From assembly GCF_014635885.1 (NCBI RefSeq), contig NZ_BMDR01000004.1, positions 186,001 through 250,000 of the forward strand: a DNA stretch of 64,000 bases, read 5' to 3'. Below are positions 26,615 through 35,711 of this stretch, in pieces. The DNA is from Acinetobacter vivianii. Its GTDB lineage: Bacteria; Pseudomonadota; Gammaproteobacteria; Pseudomonadales; Moraxellaceae. Position numbers and translations under genes: made by a program. Below the pieces are notes generated by a model. It saw only the letters and a list, made by a program, of their open reading frames with translations, was not told the origin of the DNA and made no database searches. How positions within the stretch are numbered: the stretch's first letter is position 1; every line of letters begins with the position of its first letter.

Positions 26615-26951
26615 TCAATATTGGATAAAATGAGTCAATAGAAGGAAGATGTTTGAATGATAGTGTGAAATTCTTGTTTCATTAAAAGAATATAAATAAC
26701 AAGATTTTAATTCAATAAGAATAAATTAAAAATAGAAGTCTAGATTTTTTACTCAATATCTCATCCCCATCCAAAGCTCTATTTAATGATATTCCTTTGT
26801 CAATTCCGTAAATTTTCAAGCTATTTAGATAAAAAATAACAGTGCCTAAGATTTTAAAAATCAACAATAAAATGATGACTTTAAATAATAAAAGACATCA
26901 TCTGATGCCTTTTATTTTAAAGATTAGATCATTGAAGAGGTTTAGAGCATT
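26615..26951. other. 337-bp gap
   Basis: AT-rich and without a believable gene. It ends with the terminator hairpin at 26888-26915. Confidence 0.4.
26888..26915. terminator. bidirectional terminator
   Basis: ATAAAAGACATCA pairs with TGATGCCTTTTAT with one mismatch and a 2-nt loop. A and T runs are on both sides, between 26333 and the convergent peptidase gene. Confidence 0.75.
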
Positions 26952-28568
26952 TTAATTTGCCGTAGTTTCTCTTCGTGGTAATTCGCTACGTGGTACGCGT
27001 GTTAGATCCATCGTCATTTGGGTAAAGGCTGCAGTTTGTCGATGTAACAAATCAAAATCAACAAAATCTACGGTATCAAGACCATAGTTCAGCAAGTACG
27101 CTGGTCCTGTGAGATAGTTGATGGTTGGAATACCACCAGCACCCCAGAAATAGTGTCCTTCACCTGGCCAGACCGAATCTTCAGCATAGCTTCCATTTGG
27201 ATGTAATGGCGGCATGATAAAGGTTGCACCCGCTTTGGCATTGACTGGCCATTGCTTAGATAACTCGACAAGGGCTGGTTGGTTAGAAGTAAATATAGCT
27301 CCAAACTCTTTTTTACCCGTTGCAGTGAGCACACCTTTTTCATTTGGAACCCATTCATTGATACCCAAGTGTTCGATCGTGATCGCAGCGTTGATTCGAT
27401 CCGCAATACCATCATTTTTGTGCTGATCCAGAAAACTACGGATCCCGCTACCTGCAAAGAAATGGCCCGTCGACAGCATGATCATGACACTTCGATCTAA
27501 AGACTTTTGAGGTAGTCGAGTCAGATATTGGGCAATATCAATGACTGCATTTGGTCCATTGTCCTCAACACCATTCGTACCATCAGTATGACTATTCAGT
27601 ACAATCAGTTCATCACTTTTTCCAGCAATAGTGCCGATGATATTTTGGGTCGTCACTTCTCTTTCTGTCGCGTTCAGTTTAATTTGAACAGTATGCTTAG
27701 CATTAGCTTCTTGGCGTAGTTTGACGCCTGTTGCCATATCTACATAAAAACCTGGTAAACCATAAACCTCGGCATAGAACGGTGCATAAATTTGAGCAAG
27801 TTCTTTACTGCCTGCATCGTTAGCAATAAATACAATTCCCTTGGCATTAATTGCTTTAAAGCCTTTGAGCAGATTAATGACAGAACCCATGCCATTTGCT
27901 GAACGTTTATAGGGATCTGATGGGTTGAGGGTATGATCTGGGTCGTATGTACTTATTGCTCGATTGGCGTAGAAGTTTACAGTGAGTGCGGGAGTTGGAA
28001 AATCTAAAAGCACAATTTTATCTGCATACTCGGCTGCCAGACTTTCAATAGAGGTAGCCCCAGTTAATAAGCTTTGTAATTGAGTTGGTGTTAAATATTT
28101 AAGTTCAGCGGTGGTGCCTTGAGTAGGTGTAATGCCAGAATAGGGCACATAAGATGCACTCACGGTTTCATATTGGTTGATACCAGAACTAATCCCTAAA
28201 TTCCATGAAGTGGGTTCCCAGACTTTAATCTTGATTTCTTCAAGATGTACATCTTTCACACCTGCTTTTTGCAAACGTTTATATAGATCCTGCGTATAAG
28301 CTTCATGTGATTCAGAACCTGGTGTACGTAAACCATAGGCATCGAGTTCTTTATGCCACTCACGCATGAGCTGGGTTGGTAAGAATTGTGTTTCATCAAC
28401 CTTAATTGCTGCACTTGCTGGCAGGCTTTGAGTCGGCCATTCTTGATCTTTGGAAGGAGAGGTATCTGAAGAGGACTGATGATCATTTCCACAACCTGAA
28501 ATAAACAGTCCCAATAGACAAGCTGAGGCAAATTTGCGATATGAACGTTGATTCATCCTGATGTTCAT
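26952..28568 (-). CDS. M28-family metallopeptidase lipoprotein
   Basis: A 538-residue lipoprotein. The signal ends at the lipobox FISG-C (about residue 26). The mature part has the M28 fold: LNSHTDGTNGVEDNGPNAVIDIA with metal ligands H and D, STGHFFAGSGIRSF, and IEHLGINEW. A PA-type insert probably lies between about 160 and 320. ATG 28568 is chosen because GGAG is 6 nt before it, and the ATG at 28580 has none. It would act as an aminopeptidase or amidase at the cell envelope. The AraC gene just upstream on the same strand may regulate it. Confidence 0.8.
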   Translation of the reverse strand: MNIRMNQRSYRKFASACLLGLFISGCGNDHQSSSDTSPSKDQEWPTQSLPASAAIKVDETQFLPTQLMREWHKELDAYGLRTPGSESHEAYTQDLYKRLQKAGVKDVHLEEIKIKVWEPTSWNLGISSGINQYETVSASYVPYSGITPTQGTTAELKYLTPTQLQSLLTGATSIESLAAEYADKIVLLDFPTPALTVNFYANRAISTYDPDHTLNPSDPYKRSANGMGSVINLLKGFKAINAKGIVFIANDAGSKELAQIYAPFYAEVYGLPGFYVDMATGVKLRQEANAKHTVQIKLNATEREVTTQNIIGTIAGKSDELIVLNSHTDGTNGVEDNGPNAVIDIAQYLTRLPQKSLDRSVMIMLSTGHFFAGSGIRSFLDQHKNDGIADRINAAITIEHLGINEWVPNEKGVLTATGKKEFGAIFTSNQPALVELSKQWPVNAKAGATFIMPPLHPNGSYAEDSVWPGEGHYFWGAGGIPTINYLTGPAYLLNYGLDTVDFVDFDLLHRQTAAFTQMTMDLTRVPRSELPRRETTAN

Positions 28569-28839
28569 TTCTTTCTCCATATTGGATGTGCGCTATTTAA
28601 AATTTAATTTATTTGTAAAGGATGATGGCTAAGATCTAATAATGAGTTGGCTATTCACCAGACTTATAGATTGCAATCCATTTACGCATCTATATCATTT
28701 CCTAATGATAGGCCTACCCAGCATAAGCTTAAATGATAGAAGACAAAATAACGGAAGCAGGACATCTCATTGTGTTTTTAGGGCAAATATAGAGAAGAAA
28801 ATAGTGTGACTCAAACTAAGCTTGATACATGAGATAGAT

Positions 28840-29910
28840 TTATTTCTTTTTATACATCAACAAATTTTTTTGATATTGCCCAGGTGTATAAGTGGTTAGT
28901 GTGCGAAACCAGCTAATAAATGAATGGCTGGTGTTAAAGCCCAAAGATCTAGTAATCGATTCAACTGTATTTTTCTTATCTTGAAGATAATTTTCTGCAA
29001 GTTCCAAACGGACTTCATTTAAAAGCTGACTATAGGTTTTACCTTCTTGTTGTAAGTTGCGGCTTAAAGTTCGTTCATTCATTCCTAATTGTACTGCAAT
29101 CATTTTTCTGGAAGATTTTCCTTGATGAAGCATCAGGCGAATACGCGCCTTAACCTGTTCAATCAAGGTAGTTTTTATTACCATCTGCTCAAGAAGTTTG
29201 CGTGCTAATTGCTCGACACTATCATATAGGGCAGCATTCATTGTCTTTAGTGGAAGGTTGAGTGCCTTATCTGACAGAATCAGAGCTGATTCAGGCATGC
29301 CGAAGTAGACAGGACATTGAAATGTTTGCTCATAGATGCTTAACAATGCAATATCATTTTTATCGGTCATTTCATGATGAAAGTGCACTGCCAGTAAATT
29401 GGGATAACCATTGTCCCTGATCAGCCGTACCAACATAGACCAGTAGCCCAGATTATTTTCTGTTGCACAGCGCACAAAGATCGGATGTTGGGAGTTGCAA
29501 TCCCAGCCCCAATAGACCAGATTAGATTTTCTTGTTAGCGATATTCTACCGATTCTTCCAATCAATTGCTGGTAGCGCTGCATCATTTCGATGGCATCGC
29601 CCAAGGTACCGCTCAGTGGTACTAAATGTCCCAATACCCCGTAAGCCGTAGGGTCGAGTTGTTGTAGCAGTTTGATACTAATCAGAGGATCATGGTTGAG
29701 CTGGTAGCAGTAATTCACAATACGTTCCAGATAGTACAGGGGAATACAGGCATTCGGATCAATCAGTAATTTTTCGTCAAGGCCACTGGCAAGGAGCAAA
29801 GCTGAGCGGCTGGTCTGAAACATCGCCGCATTATCTAGAATATGCTTGATTAAACTGACCAGAACAGCACTATCGACTGCTAGTTCTTGCGAGGATAAAT
29901 TCATTTCCAT
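28840..29910 (-). CDS. AraC-family regulator
   Basis: A 356-residue regulator with an N-terminal ligand domain of the arabinose-binding-like type (DPTAYGVLGHLVPLSGTLGDAIEMMQRYQQLIGRIG) and a C-terminal AraC HTH pair (MIAVQLGMNERTLSRNLQQEG, SITRSLGFNTSHSFISWFRTLTTYTPGQY). It is the same architecture as the regulator at 13752 but clearly divergent. ATG 29910 follows AGGG, and 29904 is also possible. It lies upstream of the lipoprotein peptidase in the same direction with a 271-bp gap, so its target could be that gene. Confidence 0.8.
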   Translation of the reverse strand: MEMNLSSQELAVDSAVLVSLIKHILDNAAMFQTSRSALLLASGLDEKLLIDPNACIPLYYLERIVNYCYQLNHDPLISIKLLQQLDPTAYGVLGHLVPLSGTLGDAIEMMQRYQQLIGRIGRISLTRKSNLVYWGWDCNSQHPIFVRCATENNLGYWSMLVRLIRDNGYPNLLAVHFHHEMTDKNDIALLSIYEQTFQCPVYFGMPESALILSDKALNLPLKTMNAALYDSVEQLARKLLEQMVIKTTLIEQVKARIRLMLHQGKSSRKMIAVQLGMNERTLSRNLQQEGKTYSQLLNEVRLELAENYLQDKKNTVESITRSLGFNTSHSFISWFRTLTTYTPGQYQKNLLMYKKK

Positions 29911-30040
29911 TGAGCCCTGCAATATATGAACCTATAGTATCGTTTTAGTATAACGACGCATATATGTTCAATAACCTCAAAACAGCCCCTTCATTTTTTC
30001 TGTAAGCCATAGAATCCGCACGGTGAAATTGTTTTTAAGT

Positions 30041-30985
30041 TTATGTATTTAAACTCTCTATATCAAAATCAAATCGAGTAAGTTTGTTACGCAGCAATGG
30101 CATCGCAAAATCCAGAAAGAGTTTGGTGACGAGTAAAACATTTTGTCGTGTGGGAAGCAGTGCATTCATTAAAGAGTCAGGAGATGACCATTGCGAATGA
30201 ACGCTAAACACTTCAATAAACTGATTTTCTCTTAATTCATCAATACATAAATAATGTGGAAGAATGGCAATTCCCATTCCATTTTTAACAGCAGACTTTA
30301 TAACAGACATATTTCCGCAGCTTAAATAGGGTTCAAATTGTACGTTTAATACGTCACCATTTTTGTGGACAAAGTCCTTTAATACATAATTTTCATGTAT
30401 CCCTAGTGTTATATAGTTGAAGGCTGTCAGTTCACTCGGATGTTCTACTTGGACTTTACCGTTGTTATAGTTTTTACTTGCGACCAGTATCATCGGAATC
30501 GCGCAGACTGGACGTACAATTAAACTCGAGTCTTCCAGCGCTTTGGAAGTAATGCGAAAAACCAGATCAACCTTGGAGCTGATCAGATCGATATTGCTGT
30601 CTGCAACATGGATAATGACTCGTATTTGAGGATATTCCTGCATAAACAAGCCCAGAATTGGAACAATCGCTTCTTGAGCAAGCGTTGAAGAGCAACCGAT
30701 TCTTAATGTGCCTTGAGGTGTGCTGGAAAGGTCTGAGGCGACAGAAAAAGCATTGCGTGCGGCTTGTCTAAGCTCTACAGCATAGTGATAGACTTGTTCA
30801 CCTGCTGGCGTCAATACAACATTTCGGGTGTTTCGATGTAACAAACGAATGCCCATTCTATTTTCAAGATCAGCAATATGTCGACTTAATTTAGAGCGTT
30901 GTATGCCTAAACTACGCGCGGCTGCTGAAAAGCCTGCGTGTTCTACAACTTCAGTAAATAATAAAAGATCGTCGAGTTTTTCCAT
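30041..30985 (-). CDS. LysR-family regulator
   Basis: A 314-residue LysR protein. The HTH is MEKLDDLLLFTEVVEHAGFSAAARSLGIQRSKLSRHIADLENRMG, then an effector domain beginning GTLRIGCSSTLAQEAIVPI. It is divergent from the MBL-hydrolase gene at 31102 across a 116-bp gap, the usual layout of a LysR with its target. No clear dyad could be assigned in that gap. The ligand is unknown. Confidence 0.83.
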   Translation of the reverse strand: MEKLDDLLLFTEVVEHAGFSAAARSLGIQRSKLSRHIADLENRMGIRLLHRNTRNVVLTPAGEQVYHYAVELRQAARNAFSVASDLSSTPQGTLRIGCSSTLAQEAIVPILGLFMQEYPQIRVIIHVADSNIDLISSKVDLVFRITSKALEDSSLIVRPVCAIPMILVASKNYNNGKVQVEHPSELTAFNYITLGIHENYVLKDFVHKNGDVLNVQFEPYLSCGNMSVIKSAVKNGMGIAILPHYLCIDELRENQFIEVFSVHSQWSSPDSLMNALLPTRQNVLLVTKLFLDFAMPLLRNKLTRFDFDIESLNT

Positions 30986-31101
30986 TCGCCCTATAAATCA
31001 TTGTTGCTATTTTTAGAACAGTATATTGTGATTTTTATGAGTTCTGTCAATTTCTTTAAGTTGCTAAATTATTTAAAGGTATATGGATGGGATTTTTATA
31101 A

Positions 31102-32082
31102 ATGAGTATATATAAAAATCAACTGATTCGTAAGAGTTTGACAAATAAAGTTTTTGTATCTATTTTGATGTCATTTGCATTCACTTCAGTTGCTGCTCAG
31201 GATAATGGTAAAACTTTTGATCAGTCTGCATATCAGAATCGACCCATGCTGGCGGATTTTACTGCAGCTGCATGTCCCGATAATCCCCGCGCTTTAACAC
31301 AGGTCAAGGGCAATCTTTATCGTCATACTACAGGTGCTGGTTTAGCGGTGCATAGTGGTTTTGTCTTGATTACTAAAGAAGGTGCATTGGTAATCGATCC
31401 AGCAATGACATGTACATCTACCTGGTTAAAAGATGAGATCAAGAGTCGCTTTAATATACCTGTGAAATATGTGGTGTATACCCATGCCCATGCGGACCAT
31501 ATCAGTGGCGGTCAGGTCTTTAAAAATGCGGGTGCAACCATCATTGCAAATCAACGTGCGGTTGAACCTATTGTCGGAGAGAAATTACCGACTGCATTAC
31601 CCGATAAAGTTTTTGATCAGGATATGAAAATCACATTAGGAGGTGAGGAAGTCTTATTACATTATGTTGCACCTAGCCATTCCGACAGTATGGTGATGGT
31701 TCTTTTCCCAAAATATAAAGCGTTGCAATGTACGGATGTCTGCGAAAGTAAGAGCATGCCTTACAATGATTTTTTAGATTTTTATTACACAGGCTGGATT
31801 GATACGTTGAATTGGGTGATCAATCAGGATGTGGATATTATTGATGTTGGGCATTATACGCCCGCCACACGTGCAGATCAGATTGCACTCCGTCATTACA
31901 TTATCGATTTACATCAACAAGTTTTAGATTTGGTTCGTGCAGGACAGTCATGGGATCAACTCTATCGAAACGTAAAATTTAGTCCTGAAGTACAAAGCTG
32001 GACAGGTTTTAGTACGATGAAAATACCAAATATTCAGGGAATGTATCGGTGGGTGACTAACCATCGAAGAGGCAACTGGTAA
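31102..32082 (+). CDS. exported MBL-fold metallo-hydrolase
   Basis: 326 residues with a signal peptide (VFVSILMSFAFTSVAAQ). The metallo-beta-lactamase motif THAHADHISGG gives H-x-H-x-D-H. Further ligand positions are likely in APSHSDS and DVGHYTP. The region DVCESKSMPYNDFLDFYYTGWIDTLNW looks like a substrate-binding cap. It hydrolyses an unknown ester, lactone or thioester in the periplasm. A resistance role is not implied. It is flanked by two LysR genes. The ribosome site before ATG 31102 is weak. Confidence 0.78.
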   Translation: MSIYKNQLIRKSLTNKVFVSILMSFAFTSVAAQDNGKTFDQSAYQNRPMLADFTAAACPDNPRALTQVKGNLYRHTTGAGLAVHSGFVLITKEGALVIDPAMTCTSTWLKDEIKSRFNIPVKYVVYTHAHADHISGGQVFKNAGATIIANQRAVEPIVGEKLPTALPDKVFDQDMKITLGGEEVLLHYVAPSHSDSMVMVLFPKYKALQCTDVCESKSMPYNDFLDFYYTGWIDTLNWVINQDVDIIDVGHYTPATRADQIALRHYIIDLHQQVLDLVRAGQSWDQLYRNVKFSPEVQSWTGFSTMKIPNIQGMYRWVTNHRRGNW

Positions 32083-32235
32083 TTACCATCCTCATTCATA
32101 GGAAGATGTATCCAATCACGGATTCTAATCTTATTTAAGTGCACCATTATCTTGAAGATAACGAATTTTCATGTGCTTTCTTACGTTTTCAATAAGGAAG
32201 TCGTGAAGAATATCCGAAATTTTCATAAGCAATTA

Positions 32236-33153
32236 ATGAGTATTAAAGTGTTAGAGATTAAAGATTTAGAAACCTTTATTAATGTTGTCGAGAGTTCTTC
32301 TTTGGCAGATACGTCTAAAGAGTTGAACGTGAATCAATCCACGATCACCAAGCGTATCAATCAGCTCGAAGAGAAAGTGCAAGGAGAACTATTTAATCGA
32401 AGAAGTCGACCGTTACGATTAACACAACTGGGAGAGAAAGTTTATTTTAAGGCGCGTTATATTCTTGGACAACTTGAAAAGCTGGAAAGTGTATATGAAC
32501 AGGAAATTGGACTGTCTAAGGAAAAAGTAAAAGTCGGTATTTCAATTACTTTGATGGATGGTCTGTCTGAGTACCTATATGAAAAATATAAATTTGCTCA
32601 ATCTTCCACAGAGTTTGATATTTATGGGGGCAGAGCGCAAAGCCTGATCCAGCAGGTGCAGAATAAGGAGCTGGAGCTGGCGATTGTCATGTTGCCATCC
32701 AATTTCAAGTTACCAGTGCATTTATCTTTTTTAAATATTGGTGCAGTACCGTTGGTCATCGTGTCTAAAAATGTAGGCGTTAAACAATATAGCGATTTAG
32801 AGAGTTGCTGCAAAAAAGGGTGGGTCATGCCGCCTGAGGGATGTTACTTAAGAGAACTTTTAAGTGATGTCTTACAAGAAAAACAGTTAAGTTTTGATGT
32901 GAATAAAGAAGCCTTTGGAATAGATTTTTTATTGGACAGTATTTTAAATGATGAAGGTTTAAGTATATTGCCGAAACCATTTTTTGATCATTATATGAAG
33001 TCTAACAATGATTTAGAGGCTGTTTTGGTAGAGGATTTTAAGGTAAACCTGAATCTAGGCGTTATTTACTCAGATAAGAAATATCTGGATAAGGTGAGTT
33101 ATTTCTCAAAAATCTTGAAGCAACTCTACTTTCGTGAAAACCCCTATAATTAA
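32236..33153 (+). CDS. LysR-family regulator
   Basis: About 305 residues from ATG 32236 (MSIKVLEIKDLETFINVVESSSLADTSKELNVNQSTITKRINQLEE), a standard LysR HTH, followed by an effector domain. The reading frame extends to 32152. A GTG at 32203 has a better ribosome site (AAGGA) but would add residues not usual in the family, so the start is uncertain. It lies 153 bp after the MBL hydrolase in the same direction. Its target is unknown. Confidence 0.75.
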   Translation: MSIKVLEIKDLETFINVVESSSLADTSKELNVNQSTITKRINQLEEKVQGELFNRRSRPLRLTQLGEKVYFKARYILGQLEKLESVYEQEIGLSKEKVKVGISITLMDGLSEYLYEKYKFAQSSTEFDIYGGRAQSLIQQVQNKELELAIVMLPSNFKLPVHLSFLNIGAVPLVIVSKNVGVKQYSDLESCCKKGWVMPPEGCYLRELLSDVLQEKQLSFDVNKEAFGIDFLLDSILNDEGLSILPKPFFDHYMKSNNDLEAVLVEDFKVNLNLGVIYSDKKYLDKVSYFSKILKQLYFRENPYN

Positions 33154-33378
33154 TATTTAAGCTACCTTGCAAAGTAACTGATAGACTTACTCTAAGTCTA
33201 TTATTTGCTTAGCGTTTTATCTAATAATAATAAAATGAATAAAGCCAATTCTATTAAAAAATGTGTAGGCGGTTGCAGAACCCTCGTATTACTTACATGT
33301 AAGGTGGGAATCTTTACAATTAAAAAATAGTTTTCATCTCAAAATAAGAATAACAGCTTGCACCTAAAGGAAATAGAA

Positions 33379-33831
33379 ATGCCTCAATATTTAAGAATTT
33401 CTGAAAATATTTATCGGAAATTTAAGGAAAATGATAGATTTACCGACAATAAACAAGATTGTCTGAATCTCATCATTAAACAAATCCGTAAAGAACTTGT
33501 CGATACAGATCTTAAGCTAATTTATAACTATATTGATTTTGTTGACGGATTTGAGCAGCCATTTAAAGATCGACGAATGACTCTGGATATCAGTTTAATC
33601 CCGAGCTACAAGCATAAAGATGAATTTGTGTTATGGCTTGCAGGTTTTATTGAAAAAATTACGGAAGGTGGGGTAAAACGCTTAGCGCCGATTCATGCCA
33701 ATATTCCGCCTGAATTTACCTTCCAGAGCGATCCAAATGTCGTTTTAGATATACGAAATGAACATAGTGGCGAAAGAATTATCTCTTATTTTAGGAGTGA
33801 TGACTTCGCAGAAGAAATCAAGAATATCTGA
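33379..33831 (+). CDS. hypothetical protein
   Basis: A 150-residue soluble protein, MPQYLRISENIYRKFKENDRFTDNKQDCLNLIIKQIRK at the start. No signal peptide, membrane segment or known domain is seen. The first 40 residues are helical and charged. The rest looks mixed alpha/beta (YKHKDEFVLWLAGFIEKITEGG). AAGGAAATAGAA before ATG 33379 is a good ribosome site, and the TTG at 33358 is not needed. A 12-bp palindrome, CTTACATGTAAG, lies at 33292-33303 upstream and may be regulatory. Confidence 0.6.
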   Translation: MPQYLRISENIYRKFKENDRFTDNKQDCLNLIIKQIRKELVDTDLKLIYNYIDFVDGFEQPFKDRRMTLDISLIPSYKHKDEFVLWLAGFIEKITEGGVKRLAPIHANIPPEFTFQSDPNVVLDIRNEHSGERIISYFRSDDFAEEIKNI

Positions 33832-34088
33832 TTCGATTGAATAAGCAGCGGATCTCTTTAGTAGATAAATGAGATCGTTATGCTTTTTGCTGTAAATATT
33901 ATAAAAATCAGGGCTTGAACCACGATGAACAATACAAAAGCTTGCTGAATAAGTTATTTTTCGTCGAATCAGATTGAAAGATAGAGGGAGGCCGGATTTA
34001 GGTAAAGATTAAGCTAAATTTTATGCCAATTGATACAACATAACATGATAATATTCATCACTAAAATTAAAAATTATTGGGCTTGAGA

Positions 34089-34567
34089 ATGAAAAAGACA
34101 CTATGTTCTGTGGTTATTTTTATTATATCAACAGTGACTTTTGCTGCTGATGCATCTGCAAAGTTACAGAATTTAGAGCCTGTTCCCGCTGCTCAGATCT
34201 CTACGGACAAAAGCAAAAAATCGCTTATTAAGCAATCTGTGAAAAAAGCCAATATTAATGAGGAAGTAGATACCCAAGCCTTAAAGCTAGGCGGTATCCA
34301 TCGTAGAGAGGATGCGCGGGAATATCTTGAACTCAGAAATGATGTAGAAAAAGAACCGCAACTACAGCCGATAGAAAAAGCCAAAGTGAAAAATACTACC
34401 GAGGAAGTGGCAAGCAAATAGCCGTTGCTCAGGTATCAAAGGGATTTGATCAGGCAAGTTTGGATCTAAGATTAGAGGCTTCAAAACGCGATAAAGCGAA
34501 ATATCGATATCTAAGTGATTACATTGTGCTTGGAATTATTTTGAAACGTTTCCTCCCTTCATTGTAA
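34089..34567 (+). pseudogene. secreted small protein, probably frameshifted near 34418
   Basis: The first 110 codons (34089-34421) encode a signal peptide (MKKTLCSVVIFIISTVTFA-ADA) and a charged mature part ending EEVASK-stop. In another frame the DNA continues with a protein-like sequence, IAVAQVSKGFDQASLDLRLEA and then SKRDKAKYRYLSDYIVLGIILKRFLPSL, to a TAA at 34565-34567. One extra A in the AAA run at 34416-34418 would join them as ...EVASK-IAVAQ... into a 159-residue protein. The cause could be a natural frameshift, a phase-variable run or a base-calling error. If the shorter frame is native, the CDS is 34089-34421. The function is unknown. Confidence 0.55.
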
Positions 34568-34666
34568 CCCGATGGTTAATTCAATATTAAAAAAAACCAT
34601 GATTTTAGAGTGAATTTCAATGACTTAGCGTTTTAAAGAATAAAACTATAATACTTATAACTCTTG

Positions 34667-34687
34667 TTACAACCATTTGATCGACAA
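34667..34687 (+). repeat. upstream element shared with 25061-25081
   Basis: The same TTACAACC-N-TTT-NN-TCGACAA pattern, 18 of 21 bases identical. It lies 53 nt before the small acidic gene. It is a possible promoter or regulator site. Confidence 0.55.
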
Positions 34688-34739
34688 TTTATAGAAAATT
34701 TCCCATAGTCCTATGAACAAGATTATTGGGAGAACTGTT

Positions 34740-34967
34740 ATGGATAAGATTACAGTCATCGTAAAAGATCAAGAAGAAAATGAGTCTATTGTCGTGGCCC
34801 AGTTAAATGACCTCGAAGATCAGGATATTCCGTTTTTTAAACGTGTTGAACATATCGAAGTTGAAGGGCATATTATTCATCCAAATATAGATTGGCTGTT
34901 TGAAAGTGAAGCAGATGGAAAAATCTATAAACTCGTTGCACCTGTGGACGATAAAAGATTCGTTTAA
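34740..34967 (+). CDS. small acidic protein, paralogue of 25769-25978
   Basis: 75 residues beginning MDKITVIVKDQEENESIVVAQLNDLEDQDIPFFKRVEHIE. No known domain. The match to the protein at 25769 (KDQ, IPxFKR, EHIEVEG, HPN/LPN, DGKIYKL) marks a small family with two members here. GGGAG lies upstream of ATG 34740, and the ATG at 34713 lacks one. It carries the same 21-bp element upstream as the other copy and ends in its own terminator. The function is unknown. Confidence 0.65.
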   Translation: MDKITVIVKDQEENESIVVAQLNDLEDQDIPFFKRVEHIEVEGHIIHPNIDWLFESEADGKIYKLVAPVDDKRFV

Positions 34968-34997
34968 ATTCAATAAAGTTCAATTTCTGTTATAGAA

Positions 34998-35026
34998 AAC
35001 CCACTTAGCATTAAAATAAGTGGGTT
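34998..35026 (+). terminator. terminator after the second small acidic gene
   Basis: AACCCACTTA pairs with TAAGTGGGTT. The sequence downstream is only moderately T-rich. Confidence 0.7.
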
Positions 35027-35086
35027 CTGTTGTTGCCGATCATAAAAAATATCGTTTTCTTCATCAATTATTTTTATTCTATCAAT

Positions 35087-35155
35087 ATCTCTCGGGTACT
35101 GCACGGGAGATGATTTAAAGAGCTGGCGGGTTGACGTGCGGAGTCCAAGCTCTTT
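35087..35155. other. two adjacent hairpins of higher GC
   Basis: ATCTC/GAGAT with inner pairs spans 35087-35111, followed by AAAGAGCT/AGCTCTTT around a 23-nt GC-rich loop at 35117-35155. They lie downstream of the minus-strand gene 35189-35419 and could be its terminator or a small structured RNA. Confidence 0.4.
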
Positions 35156-35188
35156 CTAAATCAAATATCATTTTCAGAGTGGTCTGGA

Positions 35189-35419
35189 TCAAGTAATTGG
35201 GTTGAGGCCTTTCACGATATCATTAAATTCTGAACCATTTAACCAGAAGGATTTCTTGAGGAAAAGTGTGGTCATAATACTCTCGGCACTTTCACTGTCT
35301 GGACTTTCACAAAAGAGCCCATAGCTATTGCCAAGTACGGTGTTGTTTTCAATCAGACGAATAAAATATGCATGTTGTTCGTCTGCATAACCTAAAATAG
35401 CATCACGTTGATTGTTCAT
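35189..35419 (-). CDS. hypothetical small protein
   Basis: 76 residues, MNNQRDAILGYADEQHAYFIRLIENNTVLGNSYGLFCESPDSES at the start, acidic, with no domain I know. GGAGAC lies 9 nt or so before ATG 35419. It has no membrane or signal segment. It stands alone, divergent from umuD. The ribosome site and the start-to-stop composition make a real gene likely. Confidence 0.55.
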   Translation of the reverse strand: MNNQRDAILGYADEQHAYFIRLIENNTVLGNSYGLFCESPDSESAESIMTTLFLKKSFWLNGSEFNDIVKGLNPIT

Positions 35420-35643
35420 TTTTCATGTCTCCACATCAAAAATATTTGAATAAAACCTAACTGCTGAAAGATCAGAAATATTTATGAATCAGATCAATAG
35501 CTTACTCTTTTAAAACAACCGTTGAAAAATCATAAGTTATTCATTTAAATCATTAATTTGCTTTGTTTCACATCCTTGTCTAAGTTAAACAAGCCAAAAT
35601 CTGATCTATGGGATTTATTGTTATGCAAAATTAATTGGCCGTC

Positions 35644-35670
35644 AACTTGAATTTGTAACTTTTTCAAGTT
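35644..35670. promoter_or_regulatory. inverted repeat upstream of umuD, probable SOS operator
   Basis: AACTTGAA, an 11-bp spacer, then TTCAAGTT, ending 41 bp before umuD. It is a candidate site for autorepression by UmuDAb, which replaces LexA for this gene class in Acinetobacter. Confidence 0.6.
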
Positions 35671-35711
35671 AAATTATTTAAACGCATTTTAGACTTGGGT
35701 AAGGGGGGGAT

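Noticed and set aside
31102..32082. Metallo-beta-lactamase resistance enzyme
   Set aside because: The HxHxDH motif is present, but the overall sequence does not resemble known class B beta-lactamases. Kept as MBL-fold hydrolase of unknown substrate.
33292..33303. CTTACATGTAAG palindrome as an operator
   Set aside because: A perfect 12-bp dyad, but with no regulator or second copy nearby to link it to. Mentioned with the gene at 33379 only.
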